Shown piece by piece: positions 50,101 through 58,635 of a DNA stretch of 64,000 nt. The notes below the pieces were generated by a model that worked only from the letters and a program-made list of their open reading frames with translations, did no database searches and was not told where the DNA came from. Made by a program: the position numbers and the translations under genes. The stretch is taken from contig CP069393.1 of the NCBI GenBank assembly GCA_016887505.1, positions 1,412,001-1,476,000 on the forward strand, read 5' to 3'. This stretch comes from Clostridia bacterium. GTDB taxonomy: Bacteria; Bacillota; TC1; UBA5767. The stretch's first letter is position 1; each line of letters opens with the position of its first letter.

Positions 50101-51400
50101 CAATATTCGTTTTTATTCGTATCCTATATGTGCCCTCAATGTCTCCAAGCTCAATGTCCAACTTGCGGCTGGTTTCATTATAGGACTGCGAAATTGGTGT
50201 TACCAAAACCGGTGGGGCTCCTGGTGTATCCCCATCACGTATTACAGTCACATCACTGGCTAGATTCACAATCTCTAAACCATTTGGCAGTACATCTTCT
50301 ATACGTACACCGTTTAGAGAATATTTCGCTTCATTGATAATAATCTCCCACGTGAATTCTCGCTGATTTGTCTCCAACGATGCCGGGGCTATCTTTTCAA
50401 TTATCGGTGCACCAATCCTAGTCACACTAGCACTCGCTTCATCTAGACCCAAATTTGCTTGGTTATCGTAAATAAACTCCGTAGCACTGGTGTCAATGAG
50501 TTCTGGAACAAGTATCGTCTCATAAATGATACGATATGCATGTGGCAGACTTGGGTCTCCACCTGCCGATGCAGGAATGTTGAAGGTCAAGGTATGCGGT
50601 GTATTTTCATCTGTACTTGGTGAGACCCCTACCAAGGGGTTCACACCAGCAATTAAATCACCACTTGCTACAGTTCCATCCGAATAAACTTCTAGGGAGT
50701 ATAGGCTTACAACAGGATCTGATGCCAGTTGCAGTCTCCTATCTAATTCATCAATAATTTCTATATCACCAGTTTGTGCAAAATCCTGGTTTACATCAAT
50801 AGTCCAAGTTATGATTCCACTGTCATAATCAATACTACCTTCTTTGGCAATGCTCTCTATATCTTCCGGTGGTTCAAATGTCAAAATAAAGCTCGCACTT
50901 GACTCTCCATCTATGGGGATCAATATTGTATAGGGTTCATCAACAAGTACTTTTTCTAACGATAATTTCAGTGTAAAACGAACGCCCCCGCTTACATTGA
51001 ACTGAGTTCCAGCCAATGCATTGAAATGCAATGTAATGAGTCCATTTTCTACTCTCCATTCGCCGTACGATGAGCCATCATCATCATTCAATTGCCCACT
51101 TATCGTAGCATTCGCAAATATGTCCGGCAGAGCCATCTCTACCGTTTTTCCGGCTGTGTCTTCCACGCCATCTTCAATGCTCCAGCCATAGGTAAAGGTC
51201 ACCTCATCATCTATGGCAAACGGTCCAGTAGCAACATTTTCCTCAACTACCGTTCCATTGACCGTTACTTCCACAAGTTCTATGGAATATGGCGAATCAT
51301 CCTCAGCAATCGAACTTGCTGGAAAAGTTGCCATCAATAATAACAGGCACAAAAGTATAGGTAAAAATTTCTTCCTCACACGGTTTAATTTTTTCAACAT
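47180..51400 (-). CDS. Sortase-anchored multidomain surface adhesin
   Basis: 1406 residues. Signal peptide (FLPILLCLLLLMATFPASSI). About ten beta-rich domains of roughly 130-140 residues cover residues 35-1090, with recurring signatures 'xIxWTIDVN', 'ITDTV/DxL' and 'YxIxYxT' that are typical of collagen-binding/isopeptide-stabilised adhesin repeats. Two Cna-B/SpaA-like domains follow (PLSGAEFEVYRIKED...ESKAPEGYLI; LEGARFLVTKEN...ETKAPSGYAL). A Pro/Asp/Glu spacer, a cadherin-like Ig domain (GDWTYYPNDGFTGSDSFRI), the sortase motif LPYTG, a hydrophobic helix and the tail KKRIKE complete it. AAAGGAGATGA precedes ATG 51400. Probably mediates attachment; no sortase gene is in the window. Confidence 0.9.
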   Translation of the reverse strand: MLKKLNRVRKKFLPILLCLLLLMATFPASSIAEDDSPYSIELVEVTVNGTVVEENVATGPFAIDDEVTFTYGWSIEDGVEDTAGKTVEMALPDIFANATISGQLNDDDGSSYGEWRVENGLITLHFNALAGTQFNVSGGVRFTLKLSLEKVLVDEPYTILIPIDGESSASFILTFEPPEDIESIAKEGSIDYDSGIITWTIDVNQDFAQTGDIEIIDELDRRLQLASDPVVSLYSLEVYSDGTVASGDLIAGVNPLVGVSPSTDENTPHTLTFNIPASAGGDPSLPHAYRIIYETILVPELIDTSATEFIYDNQANLGLDEASASVTRIGAPIIEKIAPASLETNQREFTWEIIINEAKYSLNGVRIEDVLPNGLEIVNLASDVTVIRDGDTPGAPPVLVTPISQSYNETSRKLDIELGDIEGTYRIRIKTNIADSYLEGLDTTGSRFYKLDFANTATLYQTQNGIENSTKDTAKISNLKFGKIIFKSGTADIGYNDQKTVSWTLDVNLGELTTDITQVTDTVGTNLIMPVESDITIKPLTIDGNGDISSGNALDDADYDITISGNDITIDFNDPITQAYRIIYTTKIDENSYDEDVNLTLSNTGTIGFGDGKSYLATVTPKIRNTFNKEATLVDYESNEISWSIQVDPLREGIDELQIVDMLSPELMLLPAQFNAITVNVDQGTAPVKGTDYTVTEELIGGKIKGFTIAFTDGYQVNNAVYTIDYVSTMDPDVIDDSSNYTYGNTISYSWKDGGTSGPVTVYPEIDQDYAQNNGRKTGNLVVEDQKINWTIYINHLSKNLYDYAVRDTVYQSPEGDGEALVSGSVKVLPYTVDQGNSIDTGEALTESELADAGISVVEDLENNSFEVVFNGLLATPYQIQYSTDLVGISSTLYENEATTSLEESFKASVTFGKGDTFVSKSGEIDGDYVNWEIVLNESRSDITSLTLLDTMSPGLEWDEEYYFWMKDSSGSLVAFDNYFDVEWLDKELFSDPTQFRLITKDSVMISDMYTIGYRTSIEPDDLISESFENKVVFDGNRVEEGVKSTTTNIPHTFLSGTGWGSGEVGSISILKTDPDGIPLSGAEFEVYRIKEDDSEVYLGTITTDDDGKATMGNLRNFTYRVQESKAPEGYLIGLGEEAQTETTISSENLNFDWTVVNEPARTLTIVKRRNIDNSDGSPFYLEGARFLVTKENDNSFEETVITDASGKALLEGLEYGTYIIKETKAPSGYALDQTPVEIVVDGSQIDYEVEFFNERERNGGGSSTDPDPDPEIEDEDDPVTDPDPDPETTPDEEETVETDEGEPVGGDVDTPDGSDNEVVDEPDNGTVELGPDGDWTYYPNDGFTGSDSFRIRSVTPDGEVIYYTVNVEVEPLALPYTGAKNLRSVYVMLLALAMTGIFAKKRIKE

Positions 51401-51472
51401 AAGCGCTCATCTCCTTTAAACATATCATATATATTTATTATCACTTTACCATATATAGTAGTATTCCCAAAG

Positions 51473-51501
51473 CTTATATACCCTCTTTGAAAAAAGTCCA
51501 A
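51473..51501 (-). promoter_or_regulatory. Promoter of the surface adhesin gene
   Basis: Minus strand TTGGAC (51496-51501), 17 bp, TATAAG (51473-51478), about 70 bp before the start codon. Confidence 0.6.
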
Positions 51502-51626
51502 GCCATTTATTGACCAAAAATTTCCTTGTTTTAAAGTGGTTTTACTGTAACAACTAATTTTCCCTACTCTTAATCCATAGGCACAGCTTCAATCTATGTT
51601 TCAAACCTGTTTCAACTTATCATCCA

Positions 51627-51875
51627 CTACCTGATTTTCCGCCAATAACATTCTTGGGCTTCTAATTTGATGCAGCGAATCTTGATGCACAAATCACCAC
51701 GTTGGAAAGTCATGGTTACACCTAGTTCTATTCCTATTTCTTTTACATTTTCAAAGAAGGGTCTGTCGCGAAGATTCTGTTCGTTCATCTGGTAGTAGCT
51801 AACACTACCTTTTCTGCCTAGCTCTATGAAATGTGCCAATGGAAGCAAGTTGTTTAGCGTAATCTGATTTTCCAT
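51627..51875 (-). CDS. Hypothetical protein, 82 aa
   Basis: A short soluble protein (MENQITLNNLLPLAHFIELG...) with GGGAG eight bases before ATG 51875 and ordinary codon use. Three Cys lie in the C-terminal third but not as CxxC pairs. No family recognised. It is separated by 226 bp from the adhesin gene, which has its own promoter, so co-transcription is not implied. Confidence 0.5.
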   Translation of the reverse strand: MENQITLNNLLPLAHFIELGRKGSVSYYQMNEQNLRDRPFFENVKEIGIELGVTMTFQRGDLCIKIRCIKLEAQECYWRKIR

Positions 51876-52006
51876 GATGTACGCTCCCTTCTGATGGTTA
51901 TACGAAAACCACCATATATTCCAAGTGTACCAATACGTTCATCTTCAATCAACAGCAAAGCTGTTCTCTGGTATGAGTTTTCTGCCTAAAGACATTCAAT
52001 ATAGAA

Positions 52007-52033
52007 AGAACACTGCCTAAATGGCAGCGTTCT
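52007..52033 (-). terminator. Terminator of the TrpXYZ-type ABC operon
   Basis: Minus strand AGAACGCTGCC / GGCAGTGTTCT (11 bp with one G-U, loop ATTTA) followed by TTCTAT, 16 bp after the ATPase stop. Confidence 0.75.
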
Positions 52034-52049
52034 CAATCAGTATATTCAT

Positions 52050-52847
52050 TTAGTCAGACAGCAATGCCCTATCGTTAGCAAATTCTTCTCCACTTGCCTT
52101 GCCGAATCGTTGCATTAAGTCTTCTACCGTTAATTTCATCTTTTCCTCGCCTTTGATGTCCAAAATGATTTGACCATCATGCATCATGACCAAACGATTA
52201 CCATGCTTGATTGCATGGCGCATATTATGAGTAACCATTAAGGTTGTGAGGCCACCTTCTGTAATAAATTGATCACTCAACTCCAATACCTTGTCCGCTG
52301 TTTTGGGGTCTAGCGCCGCTGTATGCTCATCCAAAAGTAGAATTTTTGGCCGGATTAGCGTTGACATCAGAAGCGTTAACGCTTGACGTTGACCACCTGA
52401 TAATAGGCCCACCTTATCCGTCATGCGGTTTTCCAAACCAAGCCCTAAGGAACTCAGCAGTTCACTGAAATGCGCTTTTTCCTCTTGGGTGATGCCCCAG
52501 CGCAATGTTCTTGCCTGACCACGGCGATACGCTAGCGCCAAATTTTCCTCAATACCCATGCTGGCTGCTGTACCCATCATCGGGTCTTGAAAGACTCGAC
52601 CAATTACTGCAGCCCGCTTATATTCAGATTGTTTGGTAACATCATCGCCATCAATGACAATGCTTCCTGACTCAACACCAAAAACTCCTGAAACACAGTT
52701 CAGTATCGTAGACTTACCGGCACCGTTACCGCCAATTAAGGTAACAAAGTCACCTTCTTCTAAAGTCAGATTTACATTTCGCAAAGCCACCTTCTCATTT
52801 ACTGTTCCTGGGTTGAAGGTTTTGCTTACATTGCTGATTTTAAGCAT
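52050..52847 (-). CDS. ABC transporter ATP-binding protein (TrpXYZ-type)
   Basis: 265 residues: Walker A GGNGAGKSTILN, Q-loop VFQDPMMGTA, signature LLSGGQRQALTLLM, Walker B ILLLDEHTAALDP (His in place of Pro after the Glu, a feature of this subfamily) and the H-loop VTHNMRHA. Third gene of a substrate-binding/permease/ATPase operon; overlaps the permease gene by 22 bp. Drives uptake of an aromatic amino acid, by context tyrosine. Confidence 0.9.
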   Translation of the reverse strand: MLKISNVSKTFNPGTVNEKVALRNVNLTLEEGDFVTLIGGNGAGKSTILNCVSGVFGVESGSIVIDGDDVTKQSEYKRAAVIGRVFQDPMMGTAASMGIEENLALAYRRGQARTLRWGITQEEKAHFSELLSSLGLGLENRMTDKVGLLSGGQRQALTLLMSTLIRPKILLLDEHTAALDPKTADKVLELSDQFITEGGLTTLMVTHNMRHAIKHGNRLVMMHDGQIILDIKGEEKMKLTVEDLMQRFGKASGEEFANDRALLSD

Positions 52848-53740
52848 TTTATCGCTCCCTTCAAGGCTTTTCTTACTGGTTCTAAGTAACCTTTAAGCAC
52901 AGGCAATGACAAAGCTACAGCCACAGTGAGAGCCGTAAATAACTTCAAATCATTGGCTGGCATACCCATGCGCAGCACCAAGGCAATAATTACACGGTAA
53001 GTTATTGCACCTAAAACCAGAGAAATCAAACGGCTAAAGAAACTTTTACTCTTAAAGAGTACCTCACCGATAATAACGGATGCCAAGCCAATGACAATAG
53101 AGCCAATACCCATTTGCACATCAGCAAAACTCTGACTTTGTGCAATTAGTGCACCACTCATGGCTACCAATCCATTACTAATTACTAAACCCAAAATAAT
53201 CATGTTGTCCGTATTGATTCCCTGGGCTCGCGCCATTTGGGGATTGTTGCCTGTCGCCCGAATTGCACAACCCACTTCTGTTCCAAAAAACCAATATAGT
53301 ATGCCAATTAGGGCTACAATAATAATCACACCCAAAACGATGACTGAATCATTTCGCGCAACACCAAGGTTTTGGAGTCCAGAATAAACCGTATCCAAAC
53401 GCAACAAAGAAAGATTGGCTTTGCCTAAAATTCTAAGATTGACCGAATATAGGGCAATCATTGTGAGAATACCAGATAACAAGGCCGGTATCTTAAGCTG
53501 TGTATGAAATACTCCAGTAATTAGACCAGCCAACATACCGCCAACAAAAGCTAGCGCAGTTGAAAGAAACGGGTTAACCCCACTTATAATTCCCTTTGCC
53601 GCAATGGCAGCACCCATTGCAATACTGCCCTCCACGCTTAAGTCGGCGATATCTAATATACGATACGTTATATAGACACCAATGGTCATCACGGCCCATA
53701 AAAGCCCCAATGAAACTGCGCCTAGCAAAATTTGTAACAT
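52826..53740 (-). CDS. ABC transporter permease (TrpXYZ-type)
   Basis: 304 residues with about eight helices, of the branched-chain/simple-sugar permease superfamily. Seen: YITYRILDIADLSVEGSIAMGAA near the N-terminus, GTEVGCAIRATGNNPQMARAQGI (the loop contacting the ATPase) and GLASVIIGEVLF. AGGAAG precedes ATG 53740; 15 bp after the substrate-binding protein gene. Confidence 0.9.
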   Translation of the reverse strand: MLQILLGAVSLGLLWAVMTIGVYITYRILDIADLSVEGSIAMGAAIAAKGIISGVNPFLSTALAFVGGMLAGLITGVFHTQLKIPALLSGILTMIALYSVNLRILGKANLSLLRLDTVYSGLQNLGVARNDSVIVLGVIIIVALIGILYWFFGTEVGCAIRATGNNPQMARAQGINTDNMIILGLVISNGLVAMSGALIAQSQSFADVQMGIGSIVIGLASVIIGEVLFKSKSFFSRLISLVLGAITYRVIIALVLRMGMPANDLKLFTALTVAVALSLPVLKGYLEPVRKALKGAIKCLKSAM

Positions 53741-53755
53741 TATTCTTCCTCGTTT

Positions 53756-54760
53756 CTATCTTATACTAATTACATACTCTGCCAAACGCTCTGGTATGGT
53801 AACACCTATAGATTCAGCAACAGCTCCGTTGATTGCAAAGTCAAAACCTTTTGCCGATTCAATAGCCATATTAGCTGGAGATTCTTCTCCACTTAGTATC
53901 CGTACAGCCATTAGACCAGTTTGGTATCCCAGGTCATAGTAATTAATACCCAATGTTGCCAGACCACCGTTTTCAACCATACCAGACTCGCCACAAATTA
54001 CTGGTGTCTTAGAATCTATCGTAACACCGCTCACTACAGGCATAGCCATAGCAAATACGTTATCTGTTGGAATATAAATGGCATCACACTGGGAAACAAT
54101 TGACTGGGTAGCCTGTTGCACATCATTAGAATTGGTTACGGTAACCTCAACATAATCCATTCCCAATGCTTCAATTGCTTCTTTTGCCATAGAGGCCTGA
54201 AGAATAGAATTATCTTCACTAGAAGTATAAAGAACCCCAACCGTTTCAACATCAGGAACCAATTCTACCAGCAAGTCGATTTGATCTTTGATAGGATTCA
54301 TATCCGTTGTTCCAGTTACATTTCCACCTGGCATTTCATTGCTATCAACTAATCGCGCCGACTCATAATCTGTAATAGCAGTACCTAAGATAGGAATCTC
54401 TGTCGTTTTACCTGCAACAGCCTGAGCCGCAGGCGTAGCAATTGCCAGAATCAAATCAACATCATTGCTGATGAAACGGTCACTGATGGTAGCTAAGTTA
54501 CTTTGGTCAGCTTGGGCATTTTGCACATCAATGTTAACCGTATCTCCATCTGTATAGCCATTGTCTGCCAATGCATCAATAAAGCCATTTCTCGCTGCAT
54601 CCAATGCCACATGTTCTACATACTGAATTACACCAATTTCAATCGTCTGAGCTGGTTCAGCAATCTCTTCTTCCCCCTCCATCTCTTCTGCAGGAGAACA
54701 ACCGGCTAGGACCAACATCATCACCAATAAAATACTCAATACCTTCAATAGTTTCTTCAT
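53756..54760 (-). CDS. ABC transporter substrate-binding lipoprotein (TrpX/TyrX-type)
   Basis: 334 residues from ATG 54760 (AAGGGGGAAG upstream); a longer frame from 54823 would begin inside the T-box terminator and is rejected. Lipobox VLAGC, an acidic linker, then the periplasmic-binding fold of the 'ABC_sub_bind' family: IGVIQYVEHVALDAARNGFIDAL, LILAIATPAAQAVA, YIPTDNVFAMAM, TLGINYYDLGYQTG. Relatives behind Trp or Tyr T-boxes are aromatic amino acid transporters; the UAC specifier upstream suggests tyrosine. Confidence 0.88.
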   Translation of the reverse strand: MKKLLKVLSILLVMMLVLAGCSPAEEMEGEEEIAEPAQTIEIGVIQYVEHVALDAARNGFIDALADNGYTDGDTVNIDVQNAQADQSNLATISDRFISNDVDLILAIATPAAQAVAGKTTEIPILGTAITDYESARLVDSNEMPGGNVTGTTDMNPIKDQIDLLVELVPDVETVGVLYTSSEDNSILQASMAKEAIEALGMDYVEVTVTNSNDVQQATQSIVSQCDAIYIPTDNVFAMAMPVVSGVTIDSKTPVICGESGMVENGGLATLGINYYDLGYQTGLMAVRILSGEESPANMAIESAKGFDFAINGAVAESIGVTIPERLAEYVISIR

Positions 54761-54798
54761 ACTTCCCCCTTTTAACGCCTTTTCGGCAAAATTAAGAA

Positions 54799-55056
54799 AT
54801 AAAAAAAGCCCCTTACATGACATGGGCGAATTATCTTACGCGGTACCACCTTGTCTTCGTCTTTAGGACCTCAATGAGCTTATAGCTCCCCATGTTAACG
54901 GATGGACCGGCACAGCCTAGGGACCAAGGTCTTTCAGTGTGCTACTCTTGGAATGTATTCACGATATTTCCACCTGCTTTTTCCCAGCACCAAAAGCTCT
55001 CTGTAAGGTTTCCCAATCGTTACTTGTTTCCAGTCATTGTATTTACTCGCTATATA
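54799..55056 (-). promoter_or_regulatory. T-box leader, specifier UAC (tyrosine)
   Basis: The T-box core AAGGTGGTACCGCG (54838-54851, minus strand) is nearly invariant in this class. Upstream lie the stem I elements ACAGAGAGC, GGTGGAAAT and GAA-UAC-AUUCCAAGAGUAGC. The codon at 54954-54956, in the specifier position after GAA, reads UAC. A GCCC/GGGC hairpin with seven T (54800-54826) is the terminator competing with the antiterminator. Uncharged tRNA-Tyr would switch on the ABC importer. Specifier placement was by pattern, not by folding. Confidence 0.88.
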
Positions 55057-55064
55057 CTTCTTCT

Positions 55065-55093
55065 TATCATATGCATACATAAGGTCTCTGTCA
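55065..55093 (-). promoter_or_regulatory. Promoter of the T-box operon
   Basis: Minus strand TTGACA (55088-55093), 17 bp, TATGAT (55065-55070), starting transcription near 55058. The stretch 55094-55354 beyond it holds nothing I can support. Confidence 0.8.
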
Positions 55094-55354
55094 AATCCTT
55101 TATTCTGAATTATGCAAACACCTTGTAATTTTATTTAATGATTCATCCCGAAAACTGCTATGATATTTATCATTTTACATTCAACCACAGGCAAGGGAAA
55201 CATGATTAAATATATAGACCACACCCCCTGTACTAAATCTACTAGCAATTGCTAGACCGAAAAGTATAGGTCCTGCATGCATACAAATGATTGTTCGCCA
55301 TGTCCTCAACCTTCACTTCAAACAAAAAGCAACTTAGACCTAACTGCAACAGTA

Positions 55355-55606
55355 TTATTTTCTTAGATGTTTCAGCATAGGATAGAATATTTGCATAATT
55401 CCCATCGCTACAAGCATTACGGCTATTACTGTTGCTAGCGGAAATGAGGCAATAAAATCCCCAGAATAATAACTTCCCTTAGTTCCAGCTTGATAAGCAA
55501 TTCTTCCCAAAATAGGAAGAGCATTCTTAACGATTGAAATCACACTCAAAATTAAGGCTCCAAAGATAATTTCAATACTACCTATGATATACATTGATTG
55601 TTTCAT
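55355..55606 (-). CDS. Hypothetical small membrane protein
   Basis: 83 residues from ATG 55606 (GAGG seven bases upstream), with two hydrophobic helices (YIIGSIEIIFGALILSVISI and FPLATVIAVMLVAMGIMQIF) joined by a short polar loop (YQAGTKGSYYSGD). A frame beginning 21 codons earlier has no RBS. No recognised family; isolated between the T-box region and a divergent DUF427 gene. Confidence 0.55.
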   Translation of the reverse strand: MKQSMYIIGSIEIIFGALILSVISIVKNALPILGRIAYQAGTKGSYYSGDFIASFPLATVIAVMLVAMGIMQIFYPMLKHLRK

Positions 55607-55868
55607 AATTAACCTCTTTTCATTGATTTCATCACCTATATGGTGGTTATTCTGATTCTTTTTTGACAAACATCTTGACCTCTAAAGTAAAAGGTAAAAT
55701 GGCAGATTAGCACAGTCGCCTACTCTATAGTACCTATTAAAATCTAGTTGTATTATATATTTATCCTACAACTACCTTCTGGATTGGCTATCTCCATTTG
55801 AACATTATATAATAAATTGTAATGTAGTTGAGAGCATTTTGCTCCTATTATTAATAAGGAGGTTTTGT

Positions 55869-56156
55869 ATGTTTATTGCGTCATGGAATAATGTTGAACT
55901 AGCAAGAAGTTCTGCAACCATCGAAATCGAAGGCAATCAGTATTTTCCACCGGAGGATGTAAACACGGATTATCTAGAAGCCACAGATTACCATACCAAA
56001 TGCCCTTGGAAAGGGTTGGCATCCTATTATTCCATCAAAGTAGATGGAAAAGTAAACGAGAATGCTGCCTGGTACTATCCTGAACCACTTGAAAAGGCTA
56101 AACATATCGCTGGATACATCGCATTTTGGAAAGGCGTAACTGTAGAAGAAATCTAA
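55869..56156 (+). CDS. DUF427 domain protein
   Basis: 95 residues starting at ATG 55869 behind AAGGAGG. The whole chain is one DUF427 domain: a short beta-fold with IEGNQYFPPEDVNTDYLEAT, TKCPWKGLASYYSI and AWYYPEPLEKAKHIAGYIAFW, the family's core motifs (TxCPWKGxAxYY, YPxP...I.gyvaF). The function of the family is not established. Monocistronic, with a strong terminator. Confidence 0.88.
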   Translation: MFIASWNNVELARSSATIEIEGNQYFPPEDVNTDYLEATDYHTKCPWKGLASYYSIKVDGKVNENAAWYYPEPLEKAKHIAGYIAFWKGVTVEEI

Positions 56157-56185
56157 ATTGCAATTCGTCATACATAAATAGCATA

Positions 56186-56223
56186 AGAGAAACAGCGCTA
56201 TCACATGATAGCGCTGTTTCTCT
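56186..56223 (+). terminator. Terminator after the DUF427 gene
   Basis: AGAGAAACAGCGCTATCA-CA-TGATAGCGCTGTTTCTCT, a perfect 18-bp stem 30 bp after the stop codon; also placed to end the convergent helicase transcript. Confidence 0.85.
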
Positions 56224-56308
56224 GTTCGTTTATAAAGAAAAGCATTCCACTGTTCCCAGTATGAGACGTTTGCTCATTTAGAACTTTCTGCTTCTTCTAT
56301 TTAAAGAT

Positions 56309-57610
56309 TTACGCTATTTCTCGTCTGCGCCCTTGGCTTGAACTCTTTTGGCTTGAGCCCTGTTTGCGTGAACCGTAACTGCCTTTAGCTGGTCTTCTGT
56401 TTTTCCTCTGCTGGCTAGAAGGCTTATTCGATGTTTGTTTCGGTTTTAAGTCTACTTCCGATTCCGCAAGCTTTACATATGGATATGGATGCTCATCCAC
56501 AACTTTAATCGATCTTTTAATTAACTTTTGGATCTGACGCAGTAAGGGTCTCTCTACATCATCACAGAACGCGATAGCTACGCCACCTTGTCCAGCACGA
56601 CCCGTACGGCCAATACGGTGTACATAGGTCTCCGGCACTTCCGGTAAATCGTAGTTAATCACACAAGATAATTCTTCTACATCGATTCCTCTTGCAGCAA
56701 TATCTGTTGCAACTAAAACACGCGTCCTACCACTCTTAAAGTCTCCAAGAGCGCGTTGTCTAGCATTCTGCGACTTATTACCATGAATGGCCTGAGCTAC
56801 TACGCCTTTTCGGCTTAGCATTTTCACAATCTTATCAGCACCATGTTTAGTCCGAGAAAAGACCAATACAGAATTAAAGTTCTGTGCTTTCAAAATATGT
56901 GTCAAAAGTTGAATCTTATTCTTTTTATTCACATGATAGACAGATTGCTCAATAATATCTACTGTTGGTGATTCCGGTGTTATCTCAATCTTCTCCGGTT
57001 TACACAAAATAGAATCTGCTAATTTGGCAATCTCTGCCGGCATAGTAGCCGAAAAGAACATGGTCTGACGTTCAGTGGGAATATACTTAATAATTTTCCT
57101 TACATCACGAAGCATACCCATATCCAACATCCGATCTGCCTCATCTAATACAAAATGTTCTACATGATCCAAGTAGATAAACTTTTGATTGATTAAATCA
57201 AGTAGGCGACCTGGAGTTGCCACTAGAATGTCGACACCCTGCTTCAACGATTTGGTTTGAGGATGTTGCGAAACGCCCCCAAATATGGTTAATGTTTTCA
57301 AATCAAGGTATTTACCGTAGGCTTCAAAACTCTCGCCAATTTGAATTGCCAATTCCCTAGTAGGAGCTAAGACCAAGGTTCGAATCTGTCTAGATCCTTT
57401 TCGATTTGTCTGCTCCGCAGCGAGGTCTTGCAAAATAGGAATCGCAAACGCGGCCGTCTTCCCCGTGCCTGTCTGTGCACAACCTAATAGGTCTGCTCCT
57501 TTTAACAGTGGCGGAATACTTTGTGCCTGGATTGGTGTCGCTTCCTTATATCCCTGTGCTTTCAATGCCTTTTGGATCGGCTTGATGATGTTTAAATTTT
57601 CAAAATACAA
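56309..57610 (-). CDS. DEAD-box ATP-dependent RNA helicase (RhlE/CshA-like)
   Basis: 433 residues. Q motif GYKEATPIQAQSIP, motif I AQTGTGKTAAF, Ia PTRELAIQ, II VLDEADRMLDMG, III FSATMP, IV VLVFSRTKHGADK, V ATDIAARGID, VI HRIGRTGRAG, then a basic Arg/Ser/Lys-rich tail (about 370-433) for RNA binding. Unwinds RNA in ribosome assembly or mRNA decay, often cold-induced. The start is TTG 57610 behind AAAGGAG. It has a long structured leader. Confidence 0.93.
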   Translation of the reverse strand: MYFENLNIIKPIQKALKAQGYKEATPIQAQSIPPLLKGADLLGCAQTGTGKTAAFAIPILQDLAAEQTNRKGSRQIRTLVLAPTRELAIQIGESFEAYGKYLDLKTLTIFGGVSQHPQTKSLKQGVDILVATPGRLLDLINQKFIYLDHVEHFVLDEADRMLDMGMLRDVRKIIKYIPTERQTMFFSATMPAEIAKLADSILCKPEKIEITPESPTVDIIEQSVYHVNKKNKIQLLTHILKAQNFNSVLVFSRTKHGADKIVKMLSRKGVVAQAIHGNKSQNARQRALGDFKSGRTRVLVATDIAARGIDVEELSCVINYDLPEVPETYVHRIGRTGRAGQGGVAIAFCDDVERPLLRQIQKLIKRSIKVVDEHPYPYVKLAESEVDLKPKQTSNKPSSQQRKNRRPAKGSYGSRKQGSSQKSSSQGRRREIA

Positions 57611-58301
57611 TTTCTTTCTCCTTTTTTAACCTTCGAGAATGTGATTTTCCGATTGGTGATATCACCAAATCGAACCTGAAAACCAAGAAAGAACGCATCA
57701 AATGCGTTCTTCAGATTGTAGACTTATAATCCTAATCCTCCGCGTTTTGACTACTTGACCTAAGGCCAGTTCACTTGGCGGTGACAGGATTTCACCATAT
57801 TCATATATCAATACTCTAAGCTTAATATCTATTATTTTTGATGCTGTCTTTCCTTAATCACCATCCTGTACACGCCCAATGTGTCAAACATTCAATCTCT
57901 TGCTTTTGTGTGTTGGGTAGTTGATGATTTCTGCATACTTTGCAAGTATACTTGCTAAACAACAAATAAGCTACTAAAAACGCTAAGAAATAAAATTACT
58001 GCTCTTTTTTATAAAAATAGTATCTTCTTGCCTCCACGGATTGCTCTAAATAATGCATGGGCTTCCAATCAAGCATAGTACGATGGTTTCAGTTTCCCCC
58101 TTACTTTCTTGCCAACGAAAGTCATATTCTAGGTAAAAACTGAACTGTAAATAAAGCAATAGCTTTACTGAAAATATTTTTCTTTTTTATAAAATATTTA
58201 TATGTACTTCTAGCTTTAACGCTCGTATAATACATTTCGGAAACACAATCTAAGATACATTTTAGAGACGTTTTTAGACAATACAAAAGGAGGATACTTA
58301 A
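57611..58301 (-). promoter_or_regulatory. Structured leader of the helicase gene within a 690-bp gap
   Basis: Reading the minus strand towards the helicase: GGTGA-N7-TCACC (57780-57796), GCCA-N7-TGGC (57765-57779), a 10-bp terminator-like hairpin AAGAACGCAT-TTG-ATGCGTTCTT followed by TCTTGGTTTT (57689-57711), and a palindrome GATTTGGTGATATCACCAATC (57651-57671) close to the start codon. Such a leader suggests attenuation or temperature control. The right part (57960-58301) holds only a TATAAT at 58226-58231 that may serve the Asp-Ala lipoprotein gene. Confidence 0.5.
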
Positions 58302-58631
58302 ATGAAAAAAATGAGTTTGAAAAACTTTCTAGCAATGATGATGGTTGTTTGTATGGCCTTTTCAATGCTAGCAGGCTGTTCCAATGCTACTGATGCTGAA
58401 GTAAACAATGACGACAATGTTGCTGTAGAAACTGATGCTGACATAGATGCTGATGTTGATGCTGACGTTGACGCTGACGCTGTTGTTGATGCTGACGCTG
58501 ATGCTGTTGTTGACGCTGACGCTGTTGTTGATGCTGACGCTGATGCTGTTGTTGACGCTGACGCTGATGCTGTTGTTGACGCTGACGCTGACGCTGTTGT
58601 TGACGCTGACGCTGACGTTGTTACCGAGTAA
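58302..58631 (+). CDS. Lipoprotein with long Asp-Ala repeat
   Basis: 109 residues. Signal peptide with lipobox MLAGC (Cys about residue 27), then a tail of about 80 residues made almost only of Asp, Ala and Val in units [14 protein letters not shown], ending VVTE. The tail is strongly acidic (every second residue Asp in long stretches) and would be an extended, possibly Ca2+-binding or spacer segment on the membrane surface. AAAGGAGG lies before ATG 58302 and a strong terminator follows, so it is a real transcription unit despite the low complexity. Confidence 0.75.
   Translation: MKKMSLKNFLAMMMVVCMAFSMLAGCSNATDAEVNNDDNVAVETDADIDADVDADVDADAVVDADADAVVDADAVVDADADAVVDADADAVVDADADAVVDADADVVTE
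58446..58620 (+). repeat. Tandem 18/24-bp coding repeat (Asp-Ala units)
   Basis: Units of GACGCTGACGCTGATGCTG plus TTGTT, alternating with a shorter 18-bp version, occur about six times in a row, differing mainly by GAC/GAT. All units are multiples of three, so unit gain or loss keeps the frame. Confidence 0.85.
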
Positions 58632-58635
58632 AGTT

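Noticed and set aside
57720..57830. Cobalamin riboswitch in the helicase leader (GGTGAAATCC...CCGCCA)
   Set aside because: Superficial similarity only: the B12 box and the surrounding conserved blocks are missing and a helicase is not a B12-regulated gene.
58446..58620. CRISPR-like array
   Set aside because: The repeats are contiguous, in-frame coding units with no unique spacers.
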